In this document: one piece after another, positions 51,278 through 61,112 of the stretch
How positions within the stretch are numbered: position 1 is the first letter of the stretch
How the letters are laid out: each line of letters begins with the position of its first letter
Origin: Paraburkholderia sp. BCC1884
Lineage (GTDB): Bacteria > Pseudomonadota > Gammaproteobacteria > Burkholderiales > Burkholderiaceae
Length of the DNA: 64,000 nucleotides
Reading direction: 5' to 3'
Assembly: GCF_900996225.1 (NCBI RefSeq)
Contig: NZ_CAAJGL010000145.1
Span: 1-64,000, forward strand
The notes under the pieces: model-generated
Seen by the model: the letters and a program-made list of their open reading frames with translations, nothing else
Told to the model about the DNA's origin: nothing
The model's database searches: none
Made by a program: the position numbers and the translations under genes

Positions 51278-52480
51278 ATGTTAGCGGTGACTTTAACCAG
51301 GCCGGTTTGGCGGCTCGGAACCTTGATGGCGGCAGTGGCGGTGCTGACGAGTGCGTGCGCCGTGGCGCCGGGCATGCAGATGCAAACCTCTCCGGTGCAG
51401 GATGCGCCTCGCGCCTCCAATGCGTTGGGCCCGGCTGATGAGGCTGGCGCGAGCGCGCCAGGCGAGAAGGCGGACGCAACGCGTGGCACGCCGGAGATTG
51501 CGATAACCGAAGTCGACGCCGCATTGATCTCGCGTCTAGCGCAGAGTCGCAAGCAGCAGCAACTCGAACTGTCGCAAGTGCTGGCGGTGACACCGCAGGC
51601 ATACGGGGTCGGCGCGGGGGATGTGCTGCAGATCGTCGTCTGGGACCATCCGGAGTTCGCGGCTGCATTGGGCGCTGCGCAGACCCCGTCTTCCACACGG
51701 GCCGCCGATCCGCTTGCCGGGTTTGTGGTCGATCAGAACGGCAACCTGACGTTTCCTTATGCCGGTACGTTGCAAGTGGCCCGGCTGCGCACCGATGAAA
51801 TTCAGCAGCGCCTGAGCGGTGCGCTCGCGAAGTACTTCGTGAAGCCGCAAGTCACCGTGCGGATCGCGTCGTATCGCGCGCATCAGGTGTACGTCGACGG
51901 CGAAGTGCATAGCCCCGGTGCGCTCGCGCTCAACGATGTCCCCATGACGCTTTATGAAGCAGTGAGCCGTGCCGGCGGCTTCAGCGACACCGCGGACCAG
52001 AGCGATCTCGTGCTCGTGCGCGATGGACAGTCGCATCGCGTGAATCTGACGCAGATGCTGGCGCAAGGCGTGAGTCCATCGCGGCTGTATCTGAAAACCG
52101 GGGACTGGCTGCGCGTGACGTCGCGCGACGAAAACGATGTGTACGTGATGGGTGAAGTCAACAAACCGATCTCGGCGATTGCGCGTCGAACGGGGCGCAT
52201 CACGCTGGCGGACGCGCTGTCGCAGGCCGGCAGCGTCAACGCTGCCACGGCCGACGCCGCGCAGATGTTCGTGATCCGTGGCTCGGTCACCGGCGCACCG
52301 CAGGTGTATCGCCTCGACGGACATTCGCCAGTCGCGATGTTGCTCGCCAAAGATTTCGAACTGCAGGCCAAGGACATCGTGTATGTCGACGGCAGCGGCC
52401 TGGTTCGCTTCAATCGCGTGTTGAATCTGCTGATGCCATTGATCAGCACGGGCCTCACGGCGGGAGTGATCGCGAAATGA
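51278..52480 (+). CDS. wza: Wza-like outer-membrane polysaccharide export lipoprotein
   Basis: A 400-residue lipoprotein. A signal peptide ends in the lipobox L-T-S-A-C with C27. The polysaccharide export domain follows (YGVGAGDVLQIVVWDHPEF and the VVDQNGNLTFPYAG segment), then two SLBB ligand-binding-type domains (VYVDGEVHSPGALALND and VYVMGEVNKPISAIAR), and a C-terminal helix for the outer-membrane barrel. It forms the octameric export channel that works with Wzc. ATG 51278 is chosen over a TTG 21 bases upstream; the ribosome site is modest. The stop overlaps the Wzb start. Confidence 0.92.
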   Translation: MLAVTLTRPVWRLGTLMAAVAVLTSACAVAPGMQMQTSPVQDAPRASNALGPADEAGASAPGEKADATRGTPEIAITEVDAALISRLAQSRKQQQLELSQVLAVTPQAYGVGAGDVLQIVVWDHPEFAAALGAAQTPSSTRAADPLAGFVVDQNGNLTFPYAGTLQVARLRTDEIQQRLSGALAKYFVKPQVTVRIASYRAHQVYVDGEVHSPGALALNDVPMTLYEAVSRAGGFSDTADQSDLVLVRDGQSHRVNLTQMLAQGVSPSRLYLKTGDWLRVTSRDENDVYVMGEVNKPISAIARRTGRITLADALSQAGSVNAATADAAQMFVIRGSVTGAPQVYRLDGHSPVAMLLAKDFELQAKDIVYVDGSGLVRFNRVLNLLMPLISTGLTAGVIAK

Positions 52481-52914
52481 GCGGCGTTCTGATGGTTTGC
52501 GAAGGCAACGTGTGTCGTAGCCCGATGGCGGCAGCGATGCTGGCTCAGGCCTTGCCGCAGATCGCCGCCCAGTCGGCGGGCACGCGTGCGCTCGCCGGGC
52601 ATGGCGCGGCGCCCCTGGCCGTGAGCTTGATGGACGGGCGCGGCATCGATCTGCGAGGGCATCGGTCGACAGCATTGACGTCGACACAGGTGCGCGCCGC
52701 CCAGCTGATTCTGGCGATGACGCGGGCGCAATGCAGATCGATCGAAAGTGCTTTCCCGTTCGCCCGAGGCCGCGTGTATCGACTCGGTGAACACCAACAA
52801 ATCGACATAGTCGACCCGTATCGCCGCGGTCGATTTACTTTTGAAATTGCGGCGGCACAAATCGAGCAGGGCGTGCAGCGCTGGCTGGGTGCGATTGCCG
52901 GACTAAAGCTATAG
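52477..52914 (+). CDS. wzb: Low-molecular-weight protein tyrosine phosphatase (Wzb-like)
   Basis: A 145-residue phosphatase. The P-loop is CEGNVCRS with nucleophile C8 and R14 (C-x5-R), and the general acid aspartate lies in VDPYRRG. It dephosphorylates the Wzc kinase, which controls polymer length and export. Its start overlaps the Wza stop by ATGA, and Wzc begins 9 bases after its stop, a conserved wza-wzb-wzc order. Confidence 0.92.
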   Translation: MSGVLMVCEGNVCRSPMAAAMLAQALPQIAAQSAGTRALAGHGAAPLAVSLMDGRGIDLRGHRSTALTSTQVRAAQLILAMTRAQCRSIESAFPFARGRVYRLGEHQQIDIVDPYRRGRFTFEIAAAQIEQGVQRWLGAIAGLKL

Positions 52915-52923
52915 CGCTGAACC

Positions 52924-55143
52924 ATGAGTAATCACAGCAATCCCAACCTGCTCGTCGCGCAACACGACGACGAAATCAACCTGTCCGAAGTCGCGTCCGT
53001 GATCGTCGAGAATCGCTTGCTGATTGCGACGATTACCGCGGCGGCACTCACGCTCGGCGCCGGCTATGCGTTTCTCGGTACGCCGGTTTATCGGGCGGAC
53101 GCCACCGTTCAGGTCGGCGACGACACGGGCGCGCTCAATGACAAGCTGGGCGATCTCGCGCAGATGTTCAGCGGCAAGTCCAGCGCCGATGCCGAGATCG
53201 AACTGATCCGCTCGCGTGGCGTCGTGGACGATGCCGTGCGGCAACTGCATCTGGATATCGATGCGCAACCACGCTATTTTCCGCTGATCGGCCAACGGCT
53301 GGCGCGGGCTTCGGCTGGCGGCGCGCTGGCCGATCCTGTTTGGGGCCTGGGACGCTTCGCATGGGGCGGTGAGGTCTTGCGCGTGTCGCAATTCGATGTG
53401 CCGCCGGCACTTTACGACAAGAAATTTACCTTGGTGGCCGATAGCGGTCAGCAGTTCCAGCTCAGGGACCCCGACGGCGAGCCGCTGCTCACTGGACGAG
53501 TGGGCGAAGTCGTGACCGGCACGACACCTGAGGGGCCGATTCGCTTACGCGTCGATAGCGCGGTGGCGCGTGCCGGTACGGAGTTCAGGCTGAGTCGCGC
53601 GTCGACGCAACTTACTACGATCCAGTTGCAAAAGAGCCTGGACGTCGCGGAAAAAACCAAGCAATCCGGCATTGTCGGAATCCGGCTCGACGGTGACGAC
53701 AGCGAGCGTACTGCCGCGACCGTCAACGCAATCCTGCGTGGCTACGTGCAGCGCAATGTCGGCTGGAAATCCGCTCAGGCGCAGAAAATGTTGGGCTTTC
53801 TCGGCAATCAGTTGCCGCAGTTGAAGAGCGATCTGGAGAAGTCCGAGCAGCGCTATAACAGCTTCCGCAATCAGAACGGCACGGTCGATCTCGAAGCGGA
53901 GAGTCGCCTGGTACTGCAGGGGATTGCCGACAGCAGGACGCAGGCGACTGCGTTGCAACAGCAGCGCGCGGAGTTGCTGCAGCGATTCACGCCGACGCAT
54001 CCGTCGGTGACTGCAATCGACGCGCAACTCGCCGAATTGCGGCGTCAGCAAGCCGATTTGAATGCGCGCGTCGCGACCTTGCCGAACACGCAGCAATCCG
54101 CCGTGCGTTTGATGCGCGACGTGGACATCAACTCGGGCCTTTACACCAATCTGATGGAGAACGCGCAGCAACTCGGCGTACTGAGGGCGGGGCAGTTGGG
54201 CAACGTGCGCGTGGTCGACTATGCGGTGACGGCCGAAGAGCCGGTGAAGCCGAAGAAGGCCCTCGTCATGGCTGCCGCAGCCGCATTGGGCCTGATGCTG
54301 GGTACGGCGGCGGCCTTCGCGCGTCGCGCGTTGCACAGCGGGCTGGAAAGTCCGCTCGAGATCGAGCAGATTGCCAATGCGCCGGTGTATGGCGTCATCT
54401 CGCACAGCGAGCAGCAGCAGCGTTTGCAACGCGCGGCGAATCGCGGTGACGGATGCGGCGTAAGTGGCGCACACATTCTGGCGGTTGCCGCGCCCGACGA
54501 CATCGCTGTCGAAGGCGTGCGCAGCCTGCGCACGGCGCTGCAATTCCGTCTTGCCGAAGCCCCGAATAACGTCGTGATGATCACGGGGCCGCGGCCCGAC
54601 GTGGGTAAGTCGTTTCTTTCCGTGAATCTCGCCGTGGTGCTGGCGTCGGTGGGCAAGCGCGTCCTGATCGTCGACGGAGATATGCGGCGCGGCAAGCTGC
54701 ATCAGCACTTCGGCTTGCAACGTGAGCGCGGTTTGCCGGACGCGATCGGCGGCGCCAGCCTCGATAGCGTGGTGCGTCGAGAGGTGCTGCCGAATCTCGA
54801 CGTGCTGACGCGTGGCGCGGGTTCGCCGATGCCGTCCGAGATGCTGTTCGGCGAACGCCTCGCCGCGCTCGTCGATCAGCTCGCCAAAGCCTACGACATC
54901 GTGATTCTCGACACGCCGCCGGTACTCGCCGTGACCGATTCGGCATTGATCGGCAAGTGTGCCGGTACGACCTTGCTGGTGATGCGTCACGCGCGCCATT
55001 CCGCTGCCGAGTTACGTGAGACCACCCGGTTACTGGGCGCCGCCGGCGTGTCGGTCAATGGGATTCTGCTGTGCGACGTGCCGCAGCGTGCGTCCGAATA
55101 CGCTCATTCCGCTTACCACAGCATGCCGGAGACGAGGGGCTGA
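52924..55143 (+). CDS. wzc: Polysaccharide co-polymerase and tyrosine autokinase (Wzc-like)
   Basis: A 739-residue inner-membrane protein. The N-terminal Wzz domain is flanked by membrane segments (about residues 35-55 and 450-470), with a large periplasmic coiled-coil part between. The cytoplasmic BY-kinase has Walker A GPRPDVGKSF with K562, Walker A' VLIVDGDMRRG and Walker B IVILDTPP. The C-terminal tyrosine cluster is short: only two tyrosines are visible (SEYAHSAYHS), compared with about seven in E. coli Wzc. It controls polymerisation and opens the Wza channel. Confidence 0.93.
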   Translation: MSNHSNPNLLVAQHDDEINLSEVASVIVENRLLIATITAAALTLGAGYAFLGTPVYRADATVQVGDDTGALNDKLGDLAQMFSGKSSADAEIELIRSRGVVDDAVRQLHLDIDAQPRYFPLIGQRLARASAGGALADPVWGLGRFAWGGEVLRVSQFDVPPALYDKKFTLVADSGQQFQLRDPDGEPLLTGRVGEVVTGTTPEGPIRLRVDSAVARAGTEFRLSRASTQLTTIQLQKSLDVAEKTKQSGIVGIRLDGDDSERTAATVNAILRGYVQRNVGWKSAQAQKMLGFLGNQLPQLKSDLEKSEQRYNSFRNQNGTVDLEAESRLVLQGIADSRTQATALQQQRAELLQRFTPTHPSVTAIDAQLAELRRQQADLNARVATLPNTQQSAVRLMRDVDINSGLYTNLMENAQQLGVLRAGQLGNVRVVDYAVTAEEPVKPKKALVMAAAAALGLMLGTAAAFARRALHSGLESPLEIEQIANAPVYGVISHSEQQQRLQRAANRGDGCGVSGAHILAVAAPDDIAVEGVRSLRTALQFRLAEAPNNVVMITGPRPDVGKSFLSVNLAVVLASVGKRVLIVDGDMRRGKLHQHFGLQRERGLPDAIGGASLDSVVRREVLPNLDVLTRGAGSPMPSEMLFGERLAALVDQLAKAYDIVILDTPPVLAVTDSALIGKCAGTTLLVMRHARHSAAELRETTRLLGAAGVSVNGILLCDVPQRASEYAHSAYHSMPETRG

Positions 55144-55170
55144 TACCCGTGTCGCCATGGAGATTCATGT

Positions 55171-56313
55171 ATGAAAACAATTCTGCTGACCTTCGGCACC
55201 CGGCCTGAAGCGATCAAGATGGCGCCGCTCGTCAAGCGTCTTCAACGAGCCGCCGGGATCGACTGCCGTGTGTGCGTGACCGGCCAGCATCGCGAGATGC
55301 TCGATCAGGTGCTCGAACTGTTCGAGATTCGCCCGGACTTCGACCTCAACGTAATGAAACGCGGACAGGATCTGTACGACGTGACGTCGTCGATTACGCT
55401 CGGCATGCGCGACGTGTTGAGTGCTTGCCGGCCCGATATGGTGCTGGTGCACGGCGACACCACGACGACGATGGCCGCGAGCCTCGCCGCGTTCTACCAG
55501 CGCATTCCGGTCGGACATGTGGAAGCGGGATTGCGGACCGGCAATTTGTTGTCGCCGTGGCCGGAAGAAGCGAACCGCAAGTTGACCGGCGTGCTGGCTG
55601 CGCTGCATTTCGCGCCGACTGAACGGGCACGCGACAACCTGTTGGCGGAAGGCGTGCCCGCGCAGCGCATCGTCGTGACCGGCAATACGGTGATCGACGC
55701 GCTGCTGCAGGTACGCAGCAGGCTTGCTGCGGACGCCACGCTATGCGAGACCGCCGCACGTGCATTGCCTCGGTTTTCGCCCGACCGGCGTGTGATCCTG
55801 GTGACGGGGCATCGGCGCGAAAGCTTCGGCGCGGGCTTCGAGCAGATTTGTGCGGCGCTGCTGCAGATTGCGCGCGCGCATCCCGATGTCGACATCGTGT
55901 ATCCCGTGCATCTGAACCCGGCTGTGCGCGAACCGGTAAACCGTCTGCTGACCGGTGTCGCGAACATTCACCTGCTCGAGCCGCTCGACTACCTGCCATT
56001 CGTGCGCCTGATGGACCGGGCGCATCTGATTCTGACCGACTCGGGCGGCGTGCAGGAAGAGGCGCCGTCGCTCGGCAAACCGGTTCTCGTGATGCGCGAG
56101 ACGACCGAACGCCAGGAGGCGGTCGACGCCGGTGTCGTGCAACTGGTGGGCACGAGCGCGCAGCGCATCGCTTCGGGTGTGACGCATTTATTGAACGACG
56201 CTGGAAGCTATCGCGCGATGACGCGCGGTGGCAACCCTTATGGAAATGGACAGGCTAGCGAGCGCATTCTCGACGCGCTCGGCGCCTTCTGGAACGACGC
56301 CGTCGCAGGTTGA
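55171..56313 (+). CDS. wecB: UDP-N-acetylglucosamine 2-epimerase (non-hydrolysing)
   Basis: A 380-residue enzyme that converts UDP-GlcNAc to UDP-ManNAc. Typical blocks are FGTRPEAIKMAPLV at the N-terminus, LVHGDTTTTMAASLAAFY, HVEAGLRTGN, PWPEEANRKL and DSGGVQEEAPSLGKPVLVMR near the C-terminus. GGAG precedes ATG 55171. The next gene oxidises its product to UDP-ManNAcA, so wecB and wecC act as a pair in supplying the sugar for the polymer. Confidence 0.94.
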   Translation: MKTILLTFGTRPEAIKMAPLVKRLQRAAGIDCRVCVTGQHREMLDQVLELFEIRPDFDLNVMKRGQDLYDVTSSITLGMRDVLSACRPDMVLVHGDTTTTMAASLAAFYQRIPVGHVEAGLRTGNLLSPWPEEANRKLTGVLAALHFAPTERARDNLLAEGVPAQRIVVTGNTVIDALLQVRSRLAADATLCETAARALPRFSPDRRVILVTGHRRESFGAGFEQICAALLQIARAHPDVDIVYPVHLNPAVREPVNRLLTGVANIHLLEPLDYLPFVRLMDRAHLILTDSGGVQEEAPSLGKPVLVMRETTERQEAVDAGVVQLVGTSAQRIASGVTHLLNDAGSYRAMTRGGNPYGNGQASERILDALGAFWNDAVAG

Positions 56314-56342
56314 CGCGGGCAAAGCGGTAGAAGGGAAAAGAA

Positions 56343-57587
56343 ATGGAATTCGAAGTGATATCGGTAATCGGCCTGGGCTATATCGGCTTGCCGACGGCAG
56401 CGGCCTTTGCGGCGCGGCGAAAAAAAGTGATCGGTGTCGACGTGAATCAGCGGGCGGTCGATACGATCAATCGCGGTGAGATTCACATCGTCGAACCCGA
56501 GTTGGACATGTTGGTCCATGCGGCGGTCACACAAGGCTATTTGCGCGCGACCACGACGCCGGAGCCCGCAGATGCGTTCCTCGTCGCGGTGCCGACGCCG
56601 TTCATGGACGGCTACAAGCCGGACCTGAGCTACATCGAAGCGGCGAGCCGCGCGATTGCGCCGGTGCTGAGAAAGGGCAACCTGGTCGTGCTGGAGTCGA
56701 CTTCGCCGGTCGGCGCAACCGGGCAGATGGCGGCGTGGATGGCGGCGCTGCGTCCCGACCTGAGCTTCCCGCAGCAGGCGGGTGAGAACTCGGATATCCG
56801 TATCGCGCATTGTCCCGAGCGCGTGTTGCCGGGCCATGTGCTTCGCGAACTGGTCGAGAACGACCGGGTAATCGGCGGCATGACACCGGCATGCAGCGAG
56901 CTTGCGCGTGAGCTCTATCAGACCTTCGTGCGCGGCGAATGCATTCTGACCGACGCCCGCACGGCTGAAATGTGCAAGCTCACCGAGAACTCGTTTCGCG
57001 ACGTGAACATTGCGTTCGCCAACGAAATGTCGGTCATTTGCGACACGCTCGATATCAACGTGTGGGAGCTGATCCGGCTGGCCAATCGTCATCCGCGTGT
57101 GAGCATTCTTCAGCCGGGGCCGGGTGTGGGCGGCCACTGCATTGCGGTGGACCCGTGGTTCATCGTCGACTCGGCGCCGGAGCAGGCGCGTCTTATCCGC
57201 ACGGCGCGCAACGTCAACGACGACAAGCCGCGCTATGTAGTCGAGCGCGTCGAGCGCGCGGCGAGACGATTCCGGGAGCCGGTCATTGCGTGCCTCGGGC
57301 TGGCATTCAAGGCGAATATCGATGATCTGCGCGAGAGTCCGGCACTTGGCATCGCGCAGGAACTGGCGGCGCGCTTTGCGGGGCAGGTGCTGGTGGTCGA
57401 GCCGAACATCAGGGCACTGCCGGCCGTGCTCGACGGCAAGGTTCGCTTGTGCGAGCTGAACGAAGCGCTGGGCGCGGCGGACGTGATTCTGATCCTCGTC
57501 GATCATGCGCAGTTCAAGCGCGTCGATCCGGTTCGGATGCAGGCGAAGGTGGTGATCGATACGCGTGGGTTGTTGGCGAATGCTTAA
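56343..57587 (+). CDS. wecC: UDP-N-acetyl-D-mannosamine dehydrogenase
   Basis: A 414-residue UDP-sugar dehydrogenase using NAD+ twice. The nucleotide fold starts with VIGLGYIGLPTAAAFA. The catalytic lysine/asparagine helix is EMCKLTENSFRDVNIAFANE and the catalytic cysteine is C266 in GVGGHCIAVDPWF. LAFKANIDDLRESP is the C-terminal domain signature. The H-C-I-A-V-D-P segment and the IRTARNVNDDKP region favour ManNAc dehydrogenase over glucose dehydrogenase. It lies 29 bases after wecB. Confidence 0.92.
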   Translation: MEFEVISVIGLGYIGLPTAAAFAARRKKVIGVDVNQRAVDTINRGEIHIVEPELDMLVHAAVTQGYLRATTTPEPADAFLVAVPTPFMDGYKPDLSYIEAASRAIAPVLRKGNLVVLESTSPVGATGQMAAWMAALRPDLSFPQQAGENSDIRIAHCPERVLPGHVLRELVENDRVIGGMTPACSELARELYQTFVRGECILTDARTAEMCKLTENSFRDVNIAFANEMSVICDTLDINVWELIRLANRHPRVSILQPGPGVGGHCIAVDPWFIVDSAPEQARLIRTARNVNDDKPRYVVERVERAARRFREPVIACLGLAFKANIDDLRESPALGIAQELAARFAGQVLVVEPNIRALPAVLDGKVRLCELNEALGAADVILILVDHAQFKRVDPVRMQAKVVIDTRGLLANA

Positions 57588-57607
57588 GCAACGCAAGCGG
57601 CGCGATC

Positions 57608-58879
57608 ATGCGTAGCCGTCTTATCAAACGGTTCGAGGCGCTGGTGTGCACCGGTTCGCCTGGTCTGTATCGCGTGGTGACTTTCTTCGCCGTGCAGCAT
57701 ATCTACTCGCTCGCCGAATTGGGGCATGTCGCGTCGAATCTGTCGATCGCGCAGATGGCGGGTTTTTTTACGGCGATTGGCTGGGCTACGCTGATTATGG
57801 TGCGTCTGCCAGGCGCGCTCGACAGGCGCACGGCAGTCGACACGTTTTATCCGCTCGCAGGGATGGCGCTCGTGACTACGCTTGCCGTCACATCGGCGAG
57901 CATCGCGCTCGCGCTGTCCGGGCTGATCCGCTTCGATGCCTGGGGCCTCATCCCGTTGCTTTTGGGATGGACGGCCTATCAGGTCGCACGGCATTACTTC
58001 GTCGCACAACGGCGCTACCGAACGGCCGTCGCGTTCGACATGGCGCTGATGGCGAGTTCGGGGTGGTTGTTGTGGCTGTGCCAACGTCATGGCCTGTCGC
58101 CGTCGTGCGCGTTGGCGTCGGCGTTTGGCATCACGGCGGCAGGGATGCTCACGACAATCGGCATGCCGTCGCGTGGTGCATCGCTCAAAACGTTCGACGT
58201 GAAAGGCCTGCAATTCGGTTTGACGAACTTCCTGTCCGGCGGCATTTCGCTCGTGTTCGTGCCACTCGCGACATTCATGTGCGGCGCGTCATTCGCCGGC
58301 ATGCTCTCCTTGCTGGCCTCGGTGACCGCGGTCGGCATGCTGCTGCCTCGTGCGATTTCCATGGCGCAACTGCCGGAACTGGCGAAGCGCAGGAAAGCGG
58401 GGAGGCAACTCGATGACACGTTGCGCGACATGCGTCGGAGCATCAACTGGTCGAACGGCGTGGTGCTGATGGTCAACGTCGCGCTGGTTGTCGGCTTGAC
58501 GCTTTGGCATGTGCGCGGCGGCAACGAGCGCGCGGCCGTCATGGCCGCCGGACTGCTGCTCGCGATTCAGTGCGCGGTCGGGATGATGGGCATCGTCGGA
58601 AGCAGTGTGATGATGGCATTCGAGAAAGGTGCCGACACGGCGAAGATCAACGTGGCCGCCACCGGGGCCTTCGCGCTGGTCTGCGCGCCGTGCGTCTGGT
58701 ATGGCGGCCCGGTGGGATTCATGCTCGTTCTTCTCGCTGCGATTGCGGTGGCGGGTTTCAGGAACTGGCTCGTGTGCGCCAAGGCGGCGGATGTTCATCG
58801 CCTTTACGCGAGCCCAGGTGCTCAAGCGGAGCTCGCCGACGCGCACTCGGCGACCACCACACAGCGAGCGTCGCAATGA
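57608..58879 (+). CDS. Wzx-type flippase
   Basis: A 423-residue protein with about 12 membrane helices and no soluble domain, a Wzx/MATE-like polysaccharide flippase. Sequence conservation in this family is low; assignment rests on topology and on its position between the sugar-nucleotide genes and the polymerase gene. It would move the lipid-linked repeat unit across the inner membrane. ATG 57608 lies 20 bases after wecC with a weak ribosome site. Its end overlaps the next start by ATGA. Confidence 0.75.
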   Translation: MRSRLIKRFEALVCTGSPGLYRVVTFFAVQHIYSLAELGHVASNLSIAQMAGFFTAIGWATLIMVRLPGALDRRTAVDTFYPLAGMALVTTLAVTSASIALALSGLIRFDAWGLIPLLLGWTAYQVARHYFVAQRRYRTAVAFDMALMASSGWLLWLCQRHGLSPSCALASAFGITAAGMLTTIGMPSRGASLKTFDVKGLQFGLTNFLSGGISLVFVPLATFMCGASFAGMLSLLASVTAVGMLLPRAISMAQLPELAKRRKAGRQLDDTLRDMRRSINWSNGVVLMVNVALVVGLTLWHVRGGNERAAVMAAGLLLAIQCAVGMMGIVGSSVMMAFEKGADTAKINVAATGAFALVCAPCVWYGGPVGFMLVLLAAIAVAGFRNWLVCAKAADVHRLYASPGAQAELADAHSATTTQRASQ

Positions 58880-60135
58880 GCGCCGCACGCGGGGCCGTGC
58901 CGGGCGTGGCGGAGCGCCGGACGCTGACACTCTCTTCAATTGGGGCGTGGGCCGTCGCGGCAGCTTATCTGTTCTTCTGCATGAGTGACACGATGTTGAC
59001 GCTGGAGGACGAACGGTCGCAAATCGTCAAGATTGTCGCGTTTGGTCTCCTGTCGTTGGCGATTTTTATCAGACCGAGATTCCATCGTTTGATCGTACTC
59101 GTCGCGCCGCTATTGTTCCTGCTTTGGATCGGCCATGTACGCGCATTCAACGCGGATGCCGGGACGGAAGAGTTTCTGCGGTTCCTGTTTCCCATCGTGA
59201 TTACGATTGCGCTTTTTGCTTATCGTGACCGGCTCGATGCCGTGCTCAATATGTTTTTTCTGGTCGTGATCAGCAACGACCTGTTTCAGTGCTATTTCTA
59301 CCTCGCATATCTGGCGGGAATGCCGCTACTTCTGCCGATTCGTATCGACTCGGGCCTGTTCCTGCGCGCCCAGGGATGGATGGGGTTTTTCTCGGAGTTC
59401 AGCTTCATCAACTTCTGTGCGTTCGTGCTGTGTCGACAGTACAGACCGACGAAGCGATCGTTGGCCATGTCATGGCTGTTCGTTCTATTCGCCCTGCTTG
59501 GCTTTTCGTTCAAGATGTTCGCGACCCTGGCGATTTATCCGCTGATCGCGAGGAGGGTGAGTCCACGGGTCTGGGCGATGGCGGGCGTGGCGGTCGGCAT
59601 CGGTGTCTGGATCATTGCCAATGGCTATCTGGACTCGTTGTTCAGCGTGGCCGCCGCCAAGATTTCGTTTTACATCGTCGAAGGGAATTCCGCGCGGGCG
59701 GAATCCTACCGTGTGATGGTCGAGTCGCTGGCCAAGGGCAACTTCCTGGGCGAAGGACTGGGGTCGTTCGGTGGTCCGGCATCGGTCAAATACGGCTCGC
59801 CGCTTTATGGTGCTTATCACTTCAACTGGTACGGGCTCGGCGACCTGTTGAAAACAACCGACACGTTCTACCCGCATCTCTTTGTCGAGACCGGATTGCT
59901 GGGCGCACTCATATGGCTTTGCTTCGTGTTGCGTTATGGACAGAATCGGCGAAGCAATATGCCCTGGATTCTCATTGTCGCGGCGTTCTGCTTCGACAAC
60001 ATTTTCTCGATGGCTTTCGTATCGCCTTCTTATGTTTTTTCGGCGTTGCTGATGATGCAGGTCTTTTCGATGCGTAACAAACCGCTCGTGTCAGAACTGA
60101 ACCGTACTTCACATTCAGCAAGGGCGAACGCATGA
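58876..60135 (+). CDS. Wzy-type polymerase
   Basis: A 419-residue protein with about 11 membrane helices and a large periplasmic loop near residues 250-320 containing GNSARAESYRVMVESL and NFLGEGLGSFG, a pattern typical of O-antigen polymerase/ligase-like proteins. As the only such protein in the operon, it should polymerise the repeat units at the periplasmic face. The start overlaps the flippase stop and the end overlaps the next glycosyltransferase start, both by ATGA. The last 110 codons use somewhat more AT-rich sequence. Confidence 0.75.
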   Translation: MSAARGAVPGVAERRTLTLSSIGAWAVAAAYLFFCMSDTMLTLEDERSQIVKIVAFGLLSLAIFIRPRFHRLIVLVAPLLFLLWIGHVRAFNADAGTEEFLRFLFPIVITIALFAYRDRLDAVLNMFFLVVISNDLFQCYFYLAYLAGMPLLLPIRIDSGLFLRAQGWMGFFSEFSFINFCAFVLCRQYRPTKRSLAMSWLFVLFALLGFSFKMFATLAIYPLIARRVSPRVWAMAGVAVGIGVWIIANGYLDSLFSVAAAKISFYIVEGNSARAESYRVMVESLAKGNFLGEGLGSFGGPASVKYGSPLYGAYHFNWYGLGDLLKTTDTFYPHLFVETGLLGALIWLCFVLRYGQNRRSNMPWILIVAAFCFDNIFSMAFVSPSYVFSALLMMQVFSMRNKPLVSELNRTSHSARANA

Positions 60136-61112
60136 AGATTCTCATCGTAACGAACATGTACGCGGGGCATAACTCCGCTCAACCGTCTCAAGGCGTCTTC
60201 GTGACGGAGCAGGTCGAAGCGTTGCGCGTGATTTACGGCGACGCAATCGACGTACTCGTAATCGAAGCTTTTCGGGGCCGGCTCGCTTATCTGAAATCGC
60301 TCGTGCAGGTCGTGCGGCTAGGGAGACACAAGGCCTACGACGTCGTTCACTATCACTTTGGTCTGAGTGCGTGTTCCGCGCCGCTAGTGCGACTATTTTC
60401 GAATGCAAAAGTGGTCGTGACTTTCCACGGTTCCGATGTCATGGGGCGAAGCTGGATGAGAGCGATATCGCTCGCTGCCGCGAGGTTTTCCCACGCATGT
60501 ATTGGAGTGAGCGATGAGATATCCGCAAAGGTGAGCCGTGGTTCAAGGCGCTGCGTGACCATTCCTTGCGCGGTAAACGAATCGCTGTTTGTAGAACCCG
60601 GCAACGAGTACATGAAAAAAATGGGCCGAAAGGTCGTGGTCTTTCCATCGTCGCCGACAAGGCCCGAGAAAGACTACCCCTTGTTCAAATCGGTTATCGC
60701 CCGTCTGTCCGACACCTCAGGGTTCGAGATGGAAGAGCGACACATCGACGGCCTCGATCGCGAAGCCGTGCGCGATCTTCTCCTGCAGGCCGATTGTCTG
60801 GTCATGACGTCCGAAAGAGAAGGTTCGCCGCAGTCGGTCAAGGAAGCCATGGCAGTCAATCTGCCGGTCGTGTCGGTCGACGTGGGCGATGTCAGGCAAT
60901 TGCTTCAGGGCGTCTCGCATAGCGCCGTCGTCGAAGGACGCGATGCAGCGGCACTCGCGTTCGCCGCCGCGGATGTATTGACGCGAGCGGCGCGCTCGAA
61001 CGGAAGAACCCGCTTGAAATCACTTGGCTATTTCTCCACCGAAGTGGCCCAGCAAATCAGCCGCTTATATGAATCGCTTACTCATAACAAAAGACGCCAT
61101 GAAACGCATTGA
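60132..61112 (+). CDS. Glycosyltransferase family 4
   Basis: A 326-residue GT-B glycosyltransferase. The N-terminal half has the acceptor-side QGVFVTEQVEALR, DVVHYHFGLSA and VTFHGSDV segments; the C-terminal half has the E-x7-E donor motif in SEREGSPQSVKEAMAVNLPV. It adds one sugar to the repeat unit; the specific sugar is unknown. The GC content of the first 500 bases is visibly lower than that of its neighbours. The start overlaps the Wzy gene and the end overlaps the WecG-like gene by 14 bases. Confidence 0.9.
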   Translation: MKILIVTNMYAGHNSAQPSQGVFVTEQVEALRVIYGDAIDVLVIEAFRGRLAYLKSLVQVVRLGRHKAYDVVHYHFGLSACSAPLVRLFSNAKVVVTFHGSDVMGRSWMRAISLAAARFSHACIGVSDEISAKVSRGSRRCVTIPCAVNESLFVEPGNEYMKKMGRKVVVFPSSPTRPEKDYPLFKSVIARLSDTSGFEMEERHIDGLDREAVRDLLLQADCLVMTSEREGSPQSVKEAMAVNLPVVSVDVGDVRQLLQGVSHSAVVEGRDAAALAFAAADVLTRAARSNGRTRLKSLGYFSTEVAQQISRLYESLTHNKRRHETH

